Origin: JAWKTV01 sp041398905
GTDB taxonomy: Bacteria > Planctomycetota > Planctomycetia > Planctomycetales > Planctomycetaceae
Reading direction: 5' to 3'
Length of the DNA stretch: 64,000 nt
NCBI GenBank assembly: GCA_041398905.1
Contig: JAWKTV010000009.1
Span: forward strand, 62,001-126,000
Part shown: piece after piece, positions 1-9,301 of the stretch
How positions within the stretch are numbered: the first letter of the stretch is position 1
Layout: the number at the start of each line of letters is the position of its first letter
Position numbers and translations under genes: made by a program
The notes under the pieces: generated by a model
Database searches by the model: none
Seen by the model: the letters and a program-made list of their open reading frames with translations, nothing else
Told to the model about the DNA's origin: nothing

Positions 1-825
1 GATGACTGGGCGGCCAGCGGGTTGGCGGCGAGCGAGCCGGACTGCGCCTCAGAGGCTGCAACCGCATCGCTTCCCATCATTCCCGCCAATGCCATCGCGC
101 CGATGCCGGCTGTCGACTCACACAGGAAATGCCGGCGGGTCCGCCACATTCGCCATTGCTCTTGCAACGTCATCAATCTGCTCGCTGGCTGAGGTCACGA
201 ACGAAACCGACTCGCAAGCTGCCGCAGCGGTCCGCCCACCAACCGGCGAGCGGACCAGCGCAACTCTCGCATCGAAGGATTCCTGTCCCAGTATATCGAC
301 CGAGCAACGTCAGTCGACAGTCGTTCCAACGGGAGAACCGCTAATGGGCCGTCGCTGGGTGGTTGGGACGCCACTGGTCGAACAGCCTGCTGAGCCGCCC
401 GCATCACGGTCTTCCAGTCCGTGATTGGAAGACCGAATCCACGCGATCTTCGGCCAGGAGCACACTGGCGGCCAACCACGCCACGTTCGTGAGCCGACCG
501 CTTGGGGCCGAGCCCCGCCCCAAGAACCACTCGGGGGCACGATCTGGCGCGCGGCCAATTCCGCACCTTCGCGTCTCCGTACCGCTGCGTTGATCTTCCC
601 CACCTCACCATGCGGCTCCTCCTGCATAGCGCGTGCTTGTGCCGCGTGTTCGTACGAACATCACGATCACCGGAGCGGTTGCCTGATTGTTTGGGTCAAT
701 TGGTTCGGACTTCAGCCCCCCACACAGCCGTATCGAGCAGGTTTGCGAACTCCGCAATTCAGCGCGTTGGCAACCCGAAACCACTCCCACTAATCGGCCG
801 TATCTGATATGTTTTCATCACGCAC
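1..825. other. Region without a convincing gene
   Basis: Open frames exist on both strands, but none has a recognisable domain, a credible ribosome binding site or planctomycete-like composition. The only structure I see is a perfect 10-base inverted repeat, 407-416 with 426-435, around a 9-base loop. No T-run follows it on either strand, so it is not a canonical terminator. The 3' end of a gene lying off the left edge could be hidden here. Confidence 0.5.
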
Positions 826-873
826 ATGGCACCGCGAGCTTACGCAACCGCAGTCATTGACCGAGGCTTCGAC

Positions 874-2262
874 ATGCTGAGTCTGTATGATTCCTTCCGC
901 GGGCGGCGTCGCCAGTTTCTGCAGGTTGGCAGCCTGGCGCTCGGCGGCTTAACGTTGCCACAACTGCTGGCGGCCAATGCCGCCGCGGCGACGGGAAATG
1001 CGGCCGTCAAAGATCGTTCGGTCGTGTTCCTCTTCCTGCATGGCGGCCCTTCGCAGATCGAGACATTTGACCCCAAACTGACCGCGCCGGCCGGCATCGC
1101 AAGCGTCAACGGCGAAGTCAGCACCAAGACCGCCGGCGTCACCTTTGGTGGTACCTTTCCCCGCCTCGCCAGCTTGTCCGACCGCCTGACGATCGTGCGT
1201 TCGTTCACCACCGGCGACGGCAATCACGACATCAAGCCGATCGTCTCCAAGCATTCTTCGCAGGCGAACCTCGGCACGCTGTACGCCCGAGTCGCGGGTG
1301 CGAACCAGCCCCGGGGCGGACTTCCCACCAACGTCGCCCTCTTCCCGCGAGCGGTCGATGAATCGACCCAGCCGGAAACCAACAGCTTCGGCCGCTTCAC
1401 CTCCGATGGTGGACTCGGCAGCGGTTACGCGCCGTTCGTCCCCGGTGCTGGCGGGGACCTGCAGTCCGACATGCAGCTCAACATCGAACGCACCCGTGTT
1501 GACGATCGCCGGGCGCTGCTCGCATCACTGGACGGAGCCCGCCGCACATTCGATGGCCGCGCCTCTGATGGTGTGCTGCCGGAACTTCAGGCGCAGGCGT
1601 TCGAGACGATCCTCGGCGGAGCGGCGGAAGCGTTCAACCTTGATCGTGAGGACGCCGCCACGATCGAACGTTACGACACCGCCCCACTTGTCCGTCCCGA
1701 TCAGATCGACCGCAAGTGGAACAACTACAACAACTATGTCGACAACGCGAAGTCGCTCGGCAAGCTGCTGCTGCTCGCGCGTCGACTGTGCGAACGGGGC
1801 TGCGGCTTCGTCACCGTGACGACCAACTTCGTGTGGGACATGCACTCCGACGTCAACAACGCCGGTGTGGAAGAAGGCATGCGGTATATGGGCCACCCGC
1901 TCGATCATGCGGTGTCGGCGTTCCTGGAAGATATTGAGGACCGCGGGCTCTCGGACAAGATTCTGCTCGTGGTTTGCGGCGAGATGGGCCGCACGCCACG
2001 CATCAACTCCAAGGGAGGCCGCGATCACTGGGGTGGCCTCGCCCCGCTGCTGCTCTCCGGCGCGGGCTTCTCCGACGGGCGGGTCATCGGTCAGTCGACA
2101 CGCGATGCGGGCGAACCACTCAGCGAGCCGATCCGCATCCCGAACCTCGTCTCAACCGTGATGCACTCGCTGCTCGACATCAGCGAACTCCGACTGCAGC
2201 GCGGCGTGCCGAACGAGATCATGCAGGCCGCCGCCGCCGATCCGCTGTCGCACTTCGCCTGA
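874..2262 (+). CDS. DUF1501 family protein with Tat-type signal
   Basis: About 462 residues. The upstream ATG at 826 is possible, but the ATG at 874 puts the twin-arginine stretch FRGRRRQFLQVG and hydrophobic segment at the N terminus, as in DUF1501 proteins, so I prefer it. Family marks are FLFLHGGPSQIETFDPK near the start and GEMGRTPRINSKGGRDHWG near the C terminus, which follow the alkaline-phosphatase/sulfatase-like fold. Planctomycetes carry many paralogues, usually directly downstream of a DUF1549/DUF1553 gene. The activity is not established. Here the gene is convergent with the cytochrome-WD40 gene rather than co-transcribed with the PSD1 gene at 9.3-11.8 kb. The family assignment is firm; the function is unknown. 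Confidence 0.93.
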   Translation: MLSLYDSFRGRRRQFLQVGSLALGGLTLPQLLAANAAAATGNAAVKDRSVVFLFLHGGPSQIETFDPKLTAPAGIASVNGEVSTKTAGVTFGGTFPRLASLSDRLTIVRSFTTGDGNHDIKPIVSKHSSQANLGTLYARVAGANQPRGGLPTNVALFPRAVDESTQPETNSFGRFTSDGGLGSGYAPFVPGAGGDLQSDMQLNIERTRVDDRRALLASLDGARRTFDGRASDGVLPELQAQAFETILGGAAEAFNLDREDAATIERYDTAPLVRPDQIDRKWNNYNNYVDNAKSLGKLLLLARRLCERGCGFVTVTTNFVWDMHSDVNNAGVEEGMRYMGHPLDHAVSAFLEDIEDRGLSDKILLVVCGEMGRTPRINSKGGRDHWGGLAPLLLSGAGFSDGRVIGQSTRDAGEPLSEPIRIPNLVSTVMHSLLDISELRLQRGVPNEIMQAAAADPLSHFA

Positions 2263-2400
2263 CGGCCGGCCAGCGAACGCAGGCAGCATCTGGTCCGCCC
2301 ATGGGGCGGCGTGTGCAACCTCGTTGCGCGGGCGGCCCACGGTCGATCGCGGGTCGCGGAGACTAAGCCGCGTCAGTTCGCCGCGGCCTGGGCCTCAACC

Positions 2401-5267
2401 TCAACCACGGGGAGCGAACTTCATCAGCTCCTGACCGTTTTGGCCATTCCAGACATACACCGTCCCATCCTCGCCCGCACCCACGATGACGTTCTGGTCG
2501 CGCGAAGCAACGGCGGTATAGACGAAGTCGGGCAGCGTAAAGCTGCGGAAGTTGTTCCCATTCGACGCCGTGAACAGCCGCACCGTCTTGTCGCCGCCGC
2601 TGCTGACGAAGTTATCGGTCGCGCCGATGTAGTCGACCGCGGTGACCTCCTTCTGGAAGTTGTTCATGGTCCGCCGCTGCTCGCCGGTGTCCAGGTTCCA
2701 GAGCTTCACCGCGAAGTCCGCTCCACCGCTGACAAGACTGCTGTCGTCCGCCTTGATCGAGACCGACAGCACATGACCGGTGTGCCCTTCATATCCGCGA
2801 ATCAGTTCGCCCGTTTCGACATTGAACAGCTTGACGAATTTGTCGGCCGCACCGCTGACGAGCCGCTTCCCGTCGCGGGAAAACTCGACATCGAAGACCG
2901 TGTCGCTGTGCGCCTCCGTGAACTTGCGGACGACCGATCGGCTGGCGACATCCCACAAGATCAGCTCGCCATTCCGCGAGGGCTCGCCGCCGCCGGTGAT
3001 GAGCTTGCCGCTGTCCGGACTGAACGCCAGCGACAACACCCGGTCCTCCATCGGCGACTCCGAAACATCGAGCGGCGAGTCGGCCTTCGCCCCCAGCCGG
3101 GCGACAAGTTGCCACGCAGTCCGTGTATCACGCACATGCATCTGTTGCCCGCTGATCGCGATGAGCAGCCCATTGGGAGTCGCGGCCAGGAAGTGCGTCG
3201 CGGCGCTCACCGCGAGCGAACGATGACTTACCCCGCTCGTTCCGTTCCAGAAGTCAATCCGGTTGGCGTCGCCTCCGCTCGCCAGTTCGCCCGATGACGT
3301 GAACACCAGCGAACGCAAAGGCGTCAGCGAATTGCCCGACGCCTCCTGGGTTTGCTTGAGCTGCTCCTCCGTCGACTTGGCGTACGCCTCGGCCGCCTGA
3401 TGCGCCTGCGTGGTTGTTTCCACGAGTTGCTTCGCCCGCACGATCGATTCTTCCGTCAGCTTGATCGCCCGATCGGCCGACTCAACCGCGGCCTTCGCCT
3501 GATCGAGCTTCACCCTCGCCTCGTCCCGCTCTTTCTCGGCGGCTTCCTTCGCCTTCTTCTTGCCGTCGTCTTCCGGGGCCGCCGCCGCTTCCGCGGTCGC
3601 GTCGGCCACCTTCTTCTCCGCTTCGTCAAACTTCGTCTGCGCTTCACCCTGCACCTTGACGGCCGCTTCCTTCGCCTCGTTCGCCTTCTTCAGCGACTCC
3701 TCTCGACCCGTGACATCCTTCGCGGCTTCCTGCTTCTCCGCATCACGCAGGCCGACCTTCGACTTCGCGACCGTCAGTTCGTCTGTCAGTTGTACGACGC
3801 GCCCGCCAGCGCGGGGTCACCTTTGAACTCGGCCAGTTGCTGACCGTTCGCACGATTCCAGATCCGCCCCACTCCGTTCTCGGCAACCGCGGCGATCCGT
3901 TCGGCATCGGCACTCAGCGTCATCGCGAGCACGGGGCTGCCGATGTTGAACGCGCGGGGAACCTGCCCGTTCATCAGGTTGACAAGCCGCACGTTCCCGT
4001 CGCGGCAGGCGGTCAGGAACTCGTCTCCTCCCGGCACCAGCAGCAGTTGCGTGACCGGCTGGCCATGTCCGCCGATCTCCCGAACCGGCTTCGGCGGCTC
4101 GGGTGCCGGGGCCGCTTCCGCCGCCGGCTGGTCACCTTCCGCAGCGGGCGTAGTCTCCTCCGCCGGCTGCTCGGCCGCCGGCGCGACCGCGCTGGCGTCC
4201 CACACCAACAGCTTGTTGTCGGCCTGCGCGGTGACGATCAATGTGCCATCCTTGCTAACCAGCAGCGCGGTCGCCTCGTTCGGCAGCCCGAGTTGACCCG
4301 CCGCCGCCGCGTCCGCGATCGTCCATTGTCGCAGCGACTTGTCGTCGCCGGTGGAGTACAGCTTGCTGCCGTCTGGGGAGAAGCCGAGTCCCCGCACCCC
4401 GCCGGTGTGCCCCGTCAGTGTCGCGCCCGGCTGGCTGGTCGCCAGGTCCCACAGTCGGATCGAGCCATCCGCCTGCCCAGTCGCGGCGAGCGAACCTTCC
4501 GCGTTCACCGCCAGTGCCGACACCGGCTGGCCCGCATCCCACTGATTCAGCTCCTGATCGCTCTGTCGCCGCCACAGCTTCACGATGCGGTAACCGGCCG
4601 ATGCCAGCCAGTCTCCATCCGGGCTGAACGCGACCGCATGCACGAAGTCGCGATGCGATTCACCCGCCCCGTACATCGGCGCTCCGTTGTGCATCACCGA
4701 CAGCAGAGCCGGGTCCGTCAGCGACGCCACCTCGGCTTTGGTCGCCGTGTCGAACAGGACCACACGGTTCGCGCGCCCGGCTGCGATGAATTGACCGTTT
4801 GGACTCAGCGCCAGCGAATGGATCGCGCGCGTCTGCTTCGGTACCGGCAGCCACCCCAACGTTGAGGCCGGAGGCGGGCTTCCCGCGGTCGCCCCTTCCT
4901 GAATCCACTGCCGCAGGATGCCCAGCTCCCGCGGCGTGAATGACTTCGCCTGTGCGGAGTTCGGCAAGGGCGGCATGGCCGGCTCGTCCGCCCGGGCCAC
5001 CAGCTTCACCAGCAGACTTTCGTCAGGCTTCCCCGCGACGACCACCACCCCGGAATCCCCACCCTTGAGGATCGCGGGAACGCTCTCCAGAGACAACGCC
5101 CCTTCCTGATCCTTGACGTTATGGCACGCCAGGCATTTCGCCTCGAACACCGGGAACAGGTCCTGGTAGAAGTCGACCTTCCGCCCGAGCGCGGGGTCCG
5201 CCGGCTCGATCGCCTGAGCATTGACCAGAGACGGCAAGAGCAGCAGCAGCGGGAGGAGGTAACGCAT
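2401..5267 (-). CDS. PSCyt1 cytochrome c domain + WD40 + coiled-coil protein (one frame break)
   Basis: The start at 5267 gives a signal peptide (MRYLLPLLLLLPSLVNAQA). A haem-binding CLACH at residues 45-49, followed by a PSCyt1-type domain, is consistent with an exported c-type cytochrome. WD40 repeats follow, then a Lys/Ala/Glu-rich coiled coil (about 100 residues), then a second set of WD40 repeats. The reading frame stops at 3786, but the next frame continues in register (VVQLTDELTVAKSKVGLRDA). Adding one base near 3797 joins the halves into a protein of about 955 residues, the usual size for this planctomycete family. It is the third gene of the minus-strand operon with the PSD1 and PPC genes. 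A role in periplasmic electron transfer or polymer handling is only a guess. Confidence 0.88.
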
Positions 5268-5368
5268 GTGTGGCAACGTGGCAAATCTCAAGTGTCAAAT
5301 TGAACCGGAACGGTAATGCCTCCCCCGTACTTCGCAGCAGGTCGGGGCTTCGCGGGAAGGCACGGAGT

Positions 5369-5388
5369 CGCGTTCCCCACAGGAACGC
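5369..5388 (-). other. Small hairpin between the PPC and WD40 genes
   Basis: A 7-base perfect stem, 5370-5376 with 5382-5388, around loop CCACA. It lies just past the 3' end of the PPC gene in transcript sense. No U-tract follows, so it may be an mRNA-processing or pausing element rather than a terminator. Confidence 0.3.
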
Positions 5389-5395
5389 TGCCGCA

Positions 5396-8300
5396 TCAGG
5401 GACTGACCTTCACTGCGATCGGAACCTCGACATGCTGCTCACCATCCCAGGTGACGGTCGCCCGCAGCACGATGTTCGCAAGCTGCCCTTCCGTGGCGTC
5501 ACCGCCGGCGGTCAGGTTGAACTTCGTTTCCACCTGGTCCGCCGGAATGCTGCCGCTGGCCGAGACCCCTTGAACACCCGGAGGCAATGGCAGTGACAAC
5601 TGCACCGGACCTTCGTACCCGTTCAGCCGGTCGACCTTCGCGGTCAGTTCGATCGATTCGCCCCGCTTGATGTTCCCGCCGTTCGGCACGCTGACCGTCA
5701 GCTTCACCGGAGCGGGGAGCACTTCAATCACGATCGGTAATGAGGGGGGCGTCACGTTCTTGTTCTGCGGCTTCGCCGCGGTCTCAGCGTCCTGGGCCAA
5801 CTTGTCGGCCGCCTTCTTCTTGTCGTCGAGCCGCTTCGCCTCGGCCAGTGCCGCCTTCTCCGCCTCTTCGGCCAGTTGCTTCGCCTTGTCCGCTTCCGCT
5901 TTCGCGGTTTCGGCGATCTTCAACTCGGCGGCCTTCGCTTCCTGGGCCTTCACGGCTTCGACCATCCGAGCTTCGGCCTCGGCCAACTGCTTGACCTTCT
6001 CATCCCGCTCGCGGGTCGCCTGCTCCGCCTGCTGTTTGGCCTGCGCGAACTTCTGCTTCGCCTGCTCGAGTAGTTGCTTCGCTTCGTTCACTTTCTGCTT
6101 CGTTTGCTCGACGAGCAGCTTCGCCTGCTGAAGCTGCTGCTCCGCCGCGGTGACCTTGTTCTTGAGGTCGCCGTTCTCCGGATCGCCCTGCAAGGCGGCC
6201 TGCGCGTCGGCAACCGCCTTCTCCGCCGCGGCCTGAGCTTGCTCCGCTGCCGACTGGGCCTTCTCGGCATCCGCGAGGCCCTGCTCCTGCGTCTTCTGCC
6301 CCTGCTCCGCTTCAGCGAGCGCCTTCGCCTGTTCCTCCAGCTTCTTGTCGGCAGCTTCCTTCTGCGGCTTGATCTGCCCCAGCTCGGTCGTTCGCTGTTG
6401 CACCAGTTGATCGGCCTGCTGCTTCTGCTGCTGTGCCTGCTGTAGCTTCTGATTCGCTTCGTTGGCCTTGTTCGTCGACTCGGTCTTCGCCTGCGTCGCC
6501 GCCTGTGCAGCCTCCTGAGCCTTCTTCAACTCTTCGCCCACCGCGTCCCGGGCCGCCTTCAGGCGTTCCGCCTTGGCGGGGTTGCGACTGTAGCTCACCT
6601 GGCCTTGTGAGGTCAGGTACAGGGCATACGTACCGGGCGGCGTGTTCTCCTTGACCAGCACCGAAGCCACGACGGCGTCCTGTCCCTTCTCGATCGCGGT
6701 ATTCGTCGCCTGCAGGTTCGACCCGTTGGGCATGCCGGCGAAGTTGAGGGTGACCTTCTCATCGAAGCCGTTTCGCTTGATGAGCTTGACTGGCACAAGC
6801 ACCTGCGCGGACTGGCAAACCCTCACCCGCACCGGTTCCGTGCGGACCTCGAAGCTCGCCTGCTCGGGCATCACCGCGAGCGTCAGCGACTGCGCCAGCC
6901 GGCCTTCCGAGGGTTCGTTGTTCGCACCCGGCACCATCAGCGTGCCGCTGCGAACAACGTGCGACACCTCGCGGATGCTCGCCTGGCGTGCCTGTTTCGC
7001 CTGCTCGTGCGCCTGTTTCGCGGCGACGATCGCCTGCTCCGCCGCAGCCACCATCTGCGCCGCCGCGTCGCGCTGCTTCTGCGCCTCGTCAAGCTGCGCC
7101 TGACGTTGTTCGAGCTGCTTCTTGAGTCCCTCGTCGTCGGGCTTGTCCTGTGACTGCTTGGCCGTCTCGTCTCGCTGCTGGGTCGCCTGAGCAAGTTTGG
7201 TGTCGGCCTCTCCCAGCTTCTTCTGGAGATCGGGCAGCGGCTTCTTCGCGTCTTCGATCGCCTTCGCGGCACTCGCCACCGCTCGCTCCTGCGCGGGGGC
7301 GGCGATTCGGGCGGTGGCGATGAGACGCAGGTTCTGCACCGATTCCGGTGCCTCCGCGTCGCTGCGAAACACCAAGACGCCAGCCGCTTCCTTCGTGCCG
7401 ATCGTCGTCCCGGGGCAATGCACGCCCTGGCCAAGGCCTTCCACCCTGACGTCGATCGGCCCTTCGTAACCGTACTTGCGGAGGGCGTACAGCGGTACGC
7501 TCACCGAGTCCCCCTTACGGAGGCCGATGGGCCATGGCTGCCCCGAATTGTTCATGTTGAGCGCCGGAACGACCGCGACGCGGAAGTCTGGTTCCTCCGG
7601 GCGGATGCTCAGCCGATAACGCAACCGCAGATCCCCGCGGGTCTGACCGTAACGATCGTAAACCGCCACCCGGTACGTCGCCGCTGCTTCGCAGTTCAAT
7701 CGATAGACCGGATCGTCCGTGAAGGTGTCAAACACGTTCGCGGCGACGTTGGTGCCATCGTCGTCCTGCGTCACCAGCCGCTTGACCTGCTCTTCACCCT
7801 GCTCGTTCTTCGTCACCTGTTCGACGATCATCACCGGATCGAGCGTCGTCCCGTTTCGCTGGCCGACGACCTCCAGCCAGTAAACCTGCCCAGCCTCGGC
7901 GGGGAAGCTGTACCAGTCGACATCGCCGGCCCGGGAGATCTGTCCCGCAACTTCGCCCGGAGCGGTGGTGGGAGTCGCCTTCGCCGGATCGTCATTGGGT
8001 TCCGTCTCGATTGCGACGGCCCGGGACGCGATGCCAATCAGCAGGGGATTCGTCGGGCCGCTGGGCGTCGACAGGGAATAGCTGAACGCGTCGACATCGA
8101 GCTGGTAGGACCGCAGCACGTTCTGGACTCGCAGCGTCGCTTCCTCTTGAGGAACATCGATATCGACCTCCAGCTTCTCAAGCTTCGCCGCGTGCAGCTC
8201 GTCATCGATCTGCTGAGCGCCCGGCAGGTTGAAGCCGTACAGTGTGAACCGGGTTCGCTGGCCTGCGGGCCCGGCGGGAGGCATCGCAAACGACAAGTGC

Positions 8301-9016
8301 GGGCCGGCGTGGACATCGAGCCGGTAGCCAAACTCGTTTCCGCTGCGGTACGTCTGGTCGTTCAGCTCGACCACGTACTCGCCGGCGGAGGGAATCGTGT
8401 ACACCAGAGTCGGGTCTTCGCCGTTGAAGTTGCGAACCCGCGCGAGCCGCCGACCTTGCGCATCCTTGAGCGTGAGCGTCGCGTTCATCGACGAGTCGAG
8501 TCGTTCGGCCAGGCAGTCGATCACGACCTTCTGCCCCTGGGCGGCGGTGAACTTGAAGCAGTCGATATCGGTGCCGCTCTCCATGCGCCCGACGACGCTG
8601 CTGTTCAGTTCGATGGCCTGCGCGGCGGCAACCGTGTTGTTCGCGGAGGCCTCGGCGGCGTGCGGGCGCTGTGAGACCCCGAACCGGCGCGGGTTGCTCA
8701 CCCCCCACATGCCGGAGCAGCGAACCTCGTACACGCCAGGCGGAACATCTCCCGCCGCGCTGACCTCGAAGGTGTTGTCAACCGGCCTCGGCTGGCCATC
8801 CACCTCCTGCATCTTCAGCTTCGCTGTGATGCCCGGATGCGAGAAATGCAGCGAGGTCACTTCGTCCAGGTCGTCGCCCGACAGCAGCTTTAGTTCGATC
8901 GTTTGCCCCACCTGCATCGAGACCGGCTCGATTGCCTTGAGTCGAGTCTGCGGAAGCTGGGCCTGGGCGAACGCGGTTAGCCCGACAAAGCACGACAAGG
9001 CGCCCAGCACCATCAT
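5396..9016 (-). CDS. Very large exported PPC-domain protein with long coiled-coil inserts
   Basis: About 1,206 residues from the ATG at 9016, which opens a signal peptide (MMVLGALSCFVGLTAFAQAQ). The first half is beta-rich and contains at least two bacterial pre-peptidase C-terminal (PPC)-like units, with motifs such as ESGTDIDCFKFTAAQGQKV and RAGDVDWYSFPAEAGQVYWL. Two Ala/Lys/Gln/Glu-rich heptad-like stretches interrupt the protein: one of about 110 residues, and one of nearly 280 residues before the C-terminal beta domain. The frame is fully open despite its length. It sits between the PSD1 and cytochrome-WD40 genes and is presumably co-transcribed. The likely location is periplasm or cell surface, possibly as an adhesion or scaffold partner of the PSD1/cytochrome proteins; that role is inferred. 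Confidence 0.85.
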   Translation of the reverse strand: MMVLGALSCFVGLTAFAQAQLPQTRLKAIEPVSMQVGQTIELKLLSGDDLDEVTSLHFSHPGITAKLKMQEVDGQPRPVDNTFEVSAAGDVPPGVYEVRCSGMWGVSNPRRFGVSQRPHAAEASANNTVAAAQAIELNSSVVGRMESGTDIDCFKFTAAQGQKVVIDCLAERLDSSMNATLTLKDAQGRRLARVRNFNGEDPTLVYTIPSAGEYVVELNDQTYRSGNEFGYRLDVHAGPHLSFAMPPAGPAGQRTRFTLYGFNLPGAQQIDDELHAAKLEKLEVDIDVPQEEATLRVQNVLRSYQLDVDAFSYSLSTPSGPTNPLLIGIASRAVAIETEPNDDPAKATPTTAPGEVAGQISRAGDVDWYSFPAEAGQVYWLEVVGQRNGTTLDPVMIVEQVTKNEQGEEQVKRLVTQDDDGTNVAANVFDTFTDDPVYRLNCEAAATYRVAVYDRYGQTRGDLRLRYRLSIRPEEPDFRVAVVPALNMNNSGQPWPIGLRKGDSVSVPLYALRKYGYEGPIDVRVEGLGQGVHCPGTTIGTKEAAGVLVFRSDAEAPESVQNLRLIATARIAAPAQERAVASAAKAIEDAKKPLPDLQKKLGEADTKLAQATQQRDETAKQSQDKPDDEGLKKQLEQRQAQLDEAQKQRDAAAQMVAAAEQAIVAAKQAHEQAKQARQASIREVSHVVRSGTLMVPGANNEPSEGRLAQSLTLAVMPEQASFEVRTEPVRVRVCQSAQVLVPVKLIKRNGFDEKVTLNFAGMPNGSNLQATNTAIEKGQDAVVASVLVKENTPPGTYALYLTSQGQVSYSRNPAKAERLKAARDAVGEELKKAQEAAQAATQAKTESTNKANEANQKLQQAQQQKQQADQLVQQRTTELGQIKPQKEAADKKLEEQAKALAEAEQGQKTQEQGLADAEKAQSAAEQAQAAAEKAVADAQAALQGDPENGDLKNKVTAAEQQLQQAKLLVEQTKQKVNEAKQLLEQAKQKFAQAKQQAEQATRERDEKVKQLAEAEARMVEAVKAQEAKAAELKIAETAKAEADKAKQLAEEAEKAALAEAKRLDDKKKAADKLAQDAETAAKPQNKNVTPPSLPIVIEVLPAPVKLTVSVPNGGNIKRGESIELTAKVDRLNGYEGPVQLSLPLPPGVQGVSASGSIPADQVETKFNLTAGGDATEGQLANIVLRATVTWDGEQHVEVPIAVKVSP

Positions 9017-9241
9017 TGGACGGAAACCGTGTCGATCACTTCCCTGACAAACTGAACGCATTGTGATTCAACCTCGGCATGAGTTCCAACAGACTGTGGC
9101 GGGATCGTTTCGGCGACGACGTGCTGCGAATCTTCGCTTCCGTCGCTCGGGTTCGTCACCACGCCACAAAGGGCGATTGGCGCGCGGCAATGACGGTCAT
9201 GAACTTGAGCGGTTGCTCGGAGGGTTGCAGTCAGGAGGGAA

Positions 9242-9262
9242 CCCGCCGCCGGTGGCGGCGGG
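9242..9262 (-). other. GC-rich hairpin downstream of the PSD1 gene
   Basis: Perfect 9-base stem (9242-9250 with 9254-9262, three-base loop GGT) in the 285-base spacer between the PSD1 stop and the PPC start. There is no U-run, so partial termination or transcript stabilisation within the operon is more plausible than a full terminator. Confidence 0.35.
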
Positions 9263-9301
9263 CTGCAGGCGGGTGAGCACCCGTTCAATCACACACAGGA
9301 G

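Noticed and set aside
407..435. Perfect 10-base inverted repeat as a terminator
   Set aside because: No T-run on either strand and no recognisable gene ends here.
2296..2310. Short hairpin as a bidirectional terminator between DUF1501 and WD40 genes
   Set aside because: Stem of only six pairs and no T-run on either side.
7418..8674. 418-codon plus-strand frame inside the PPC gene
   Set aside because: Antisense to a conserved exported protein; low-complexity composition and no start signal.
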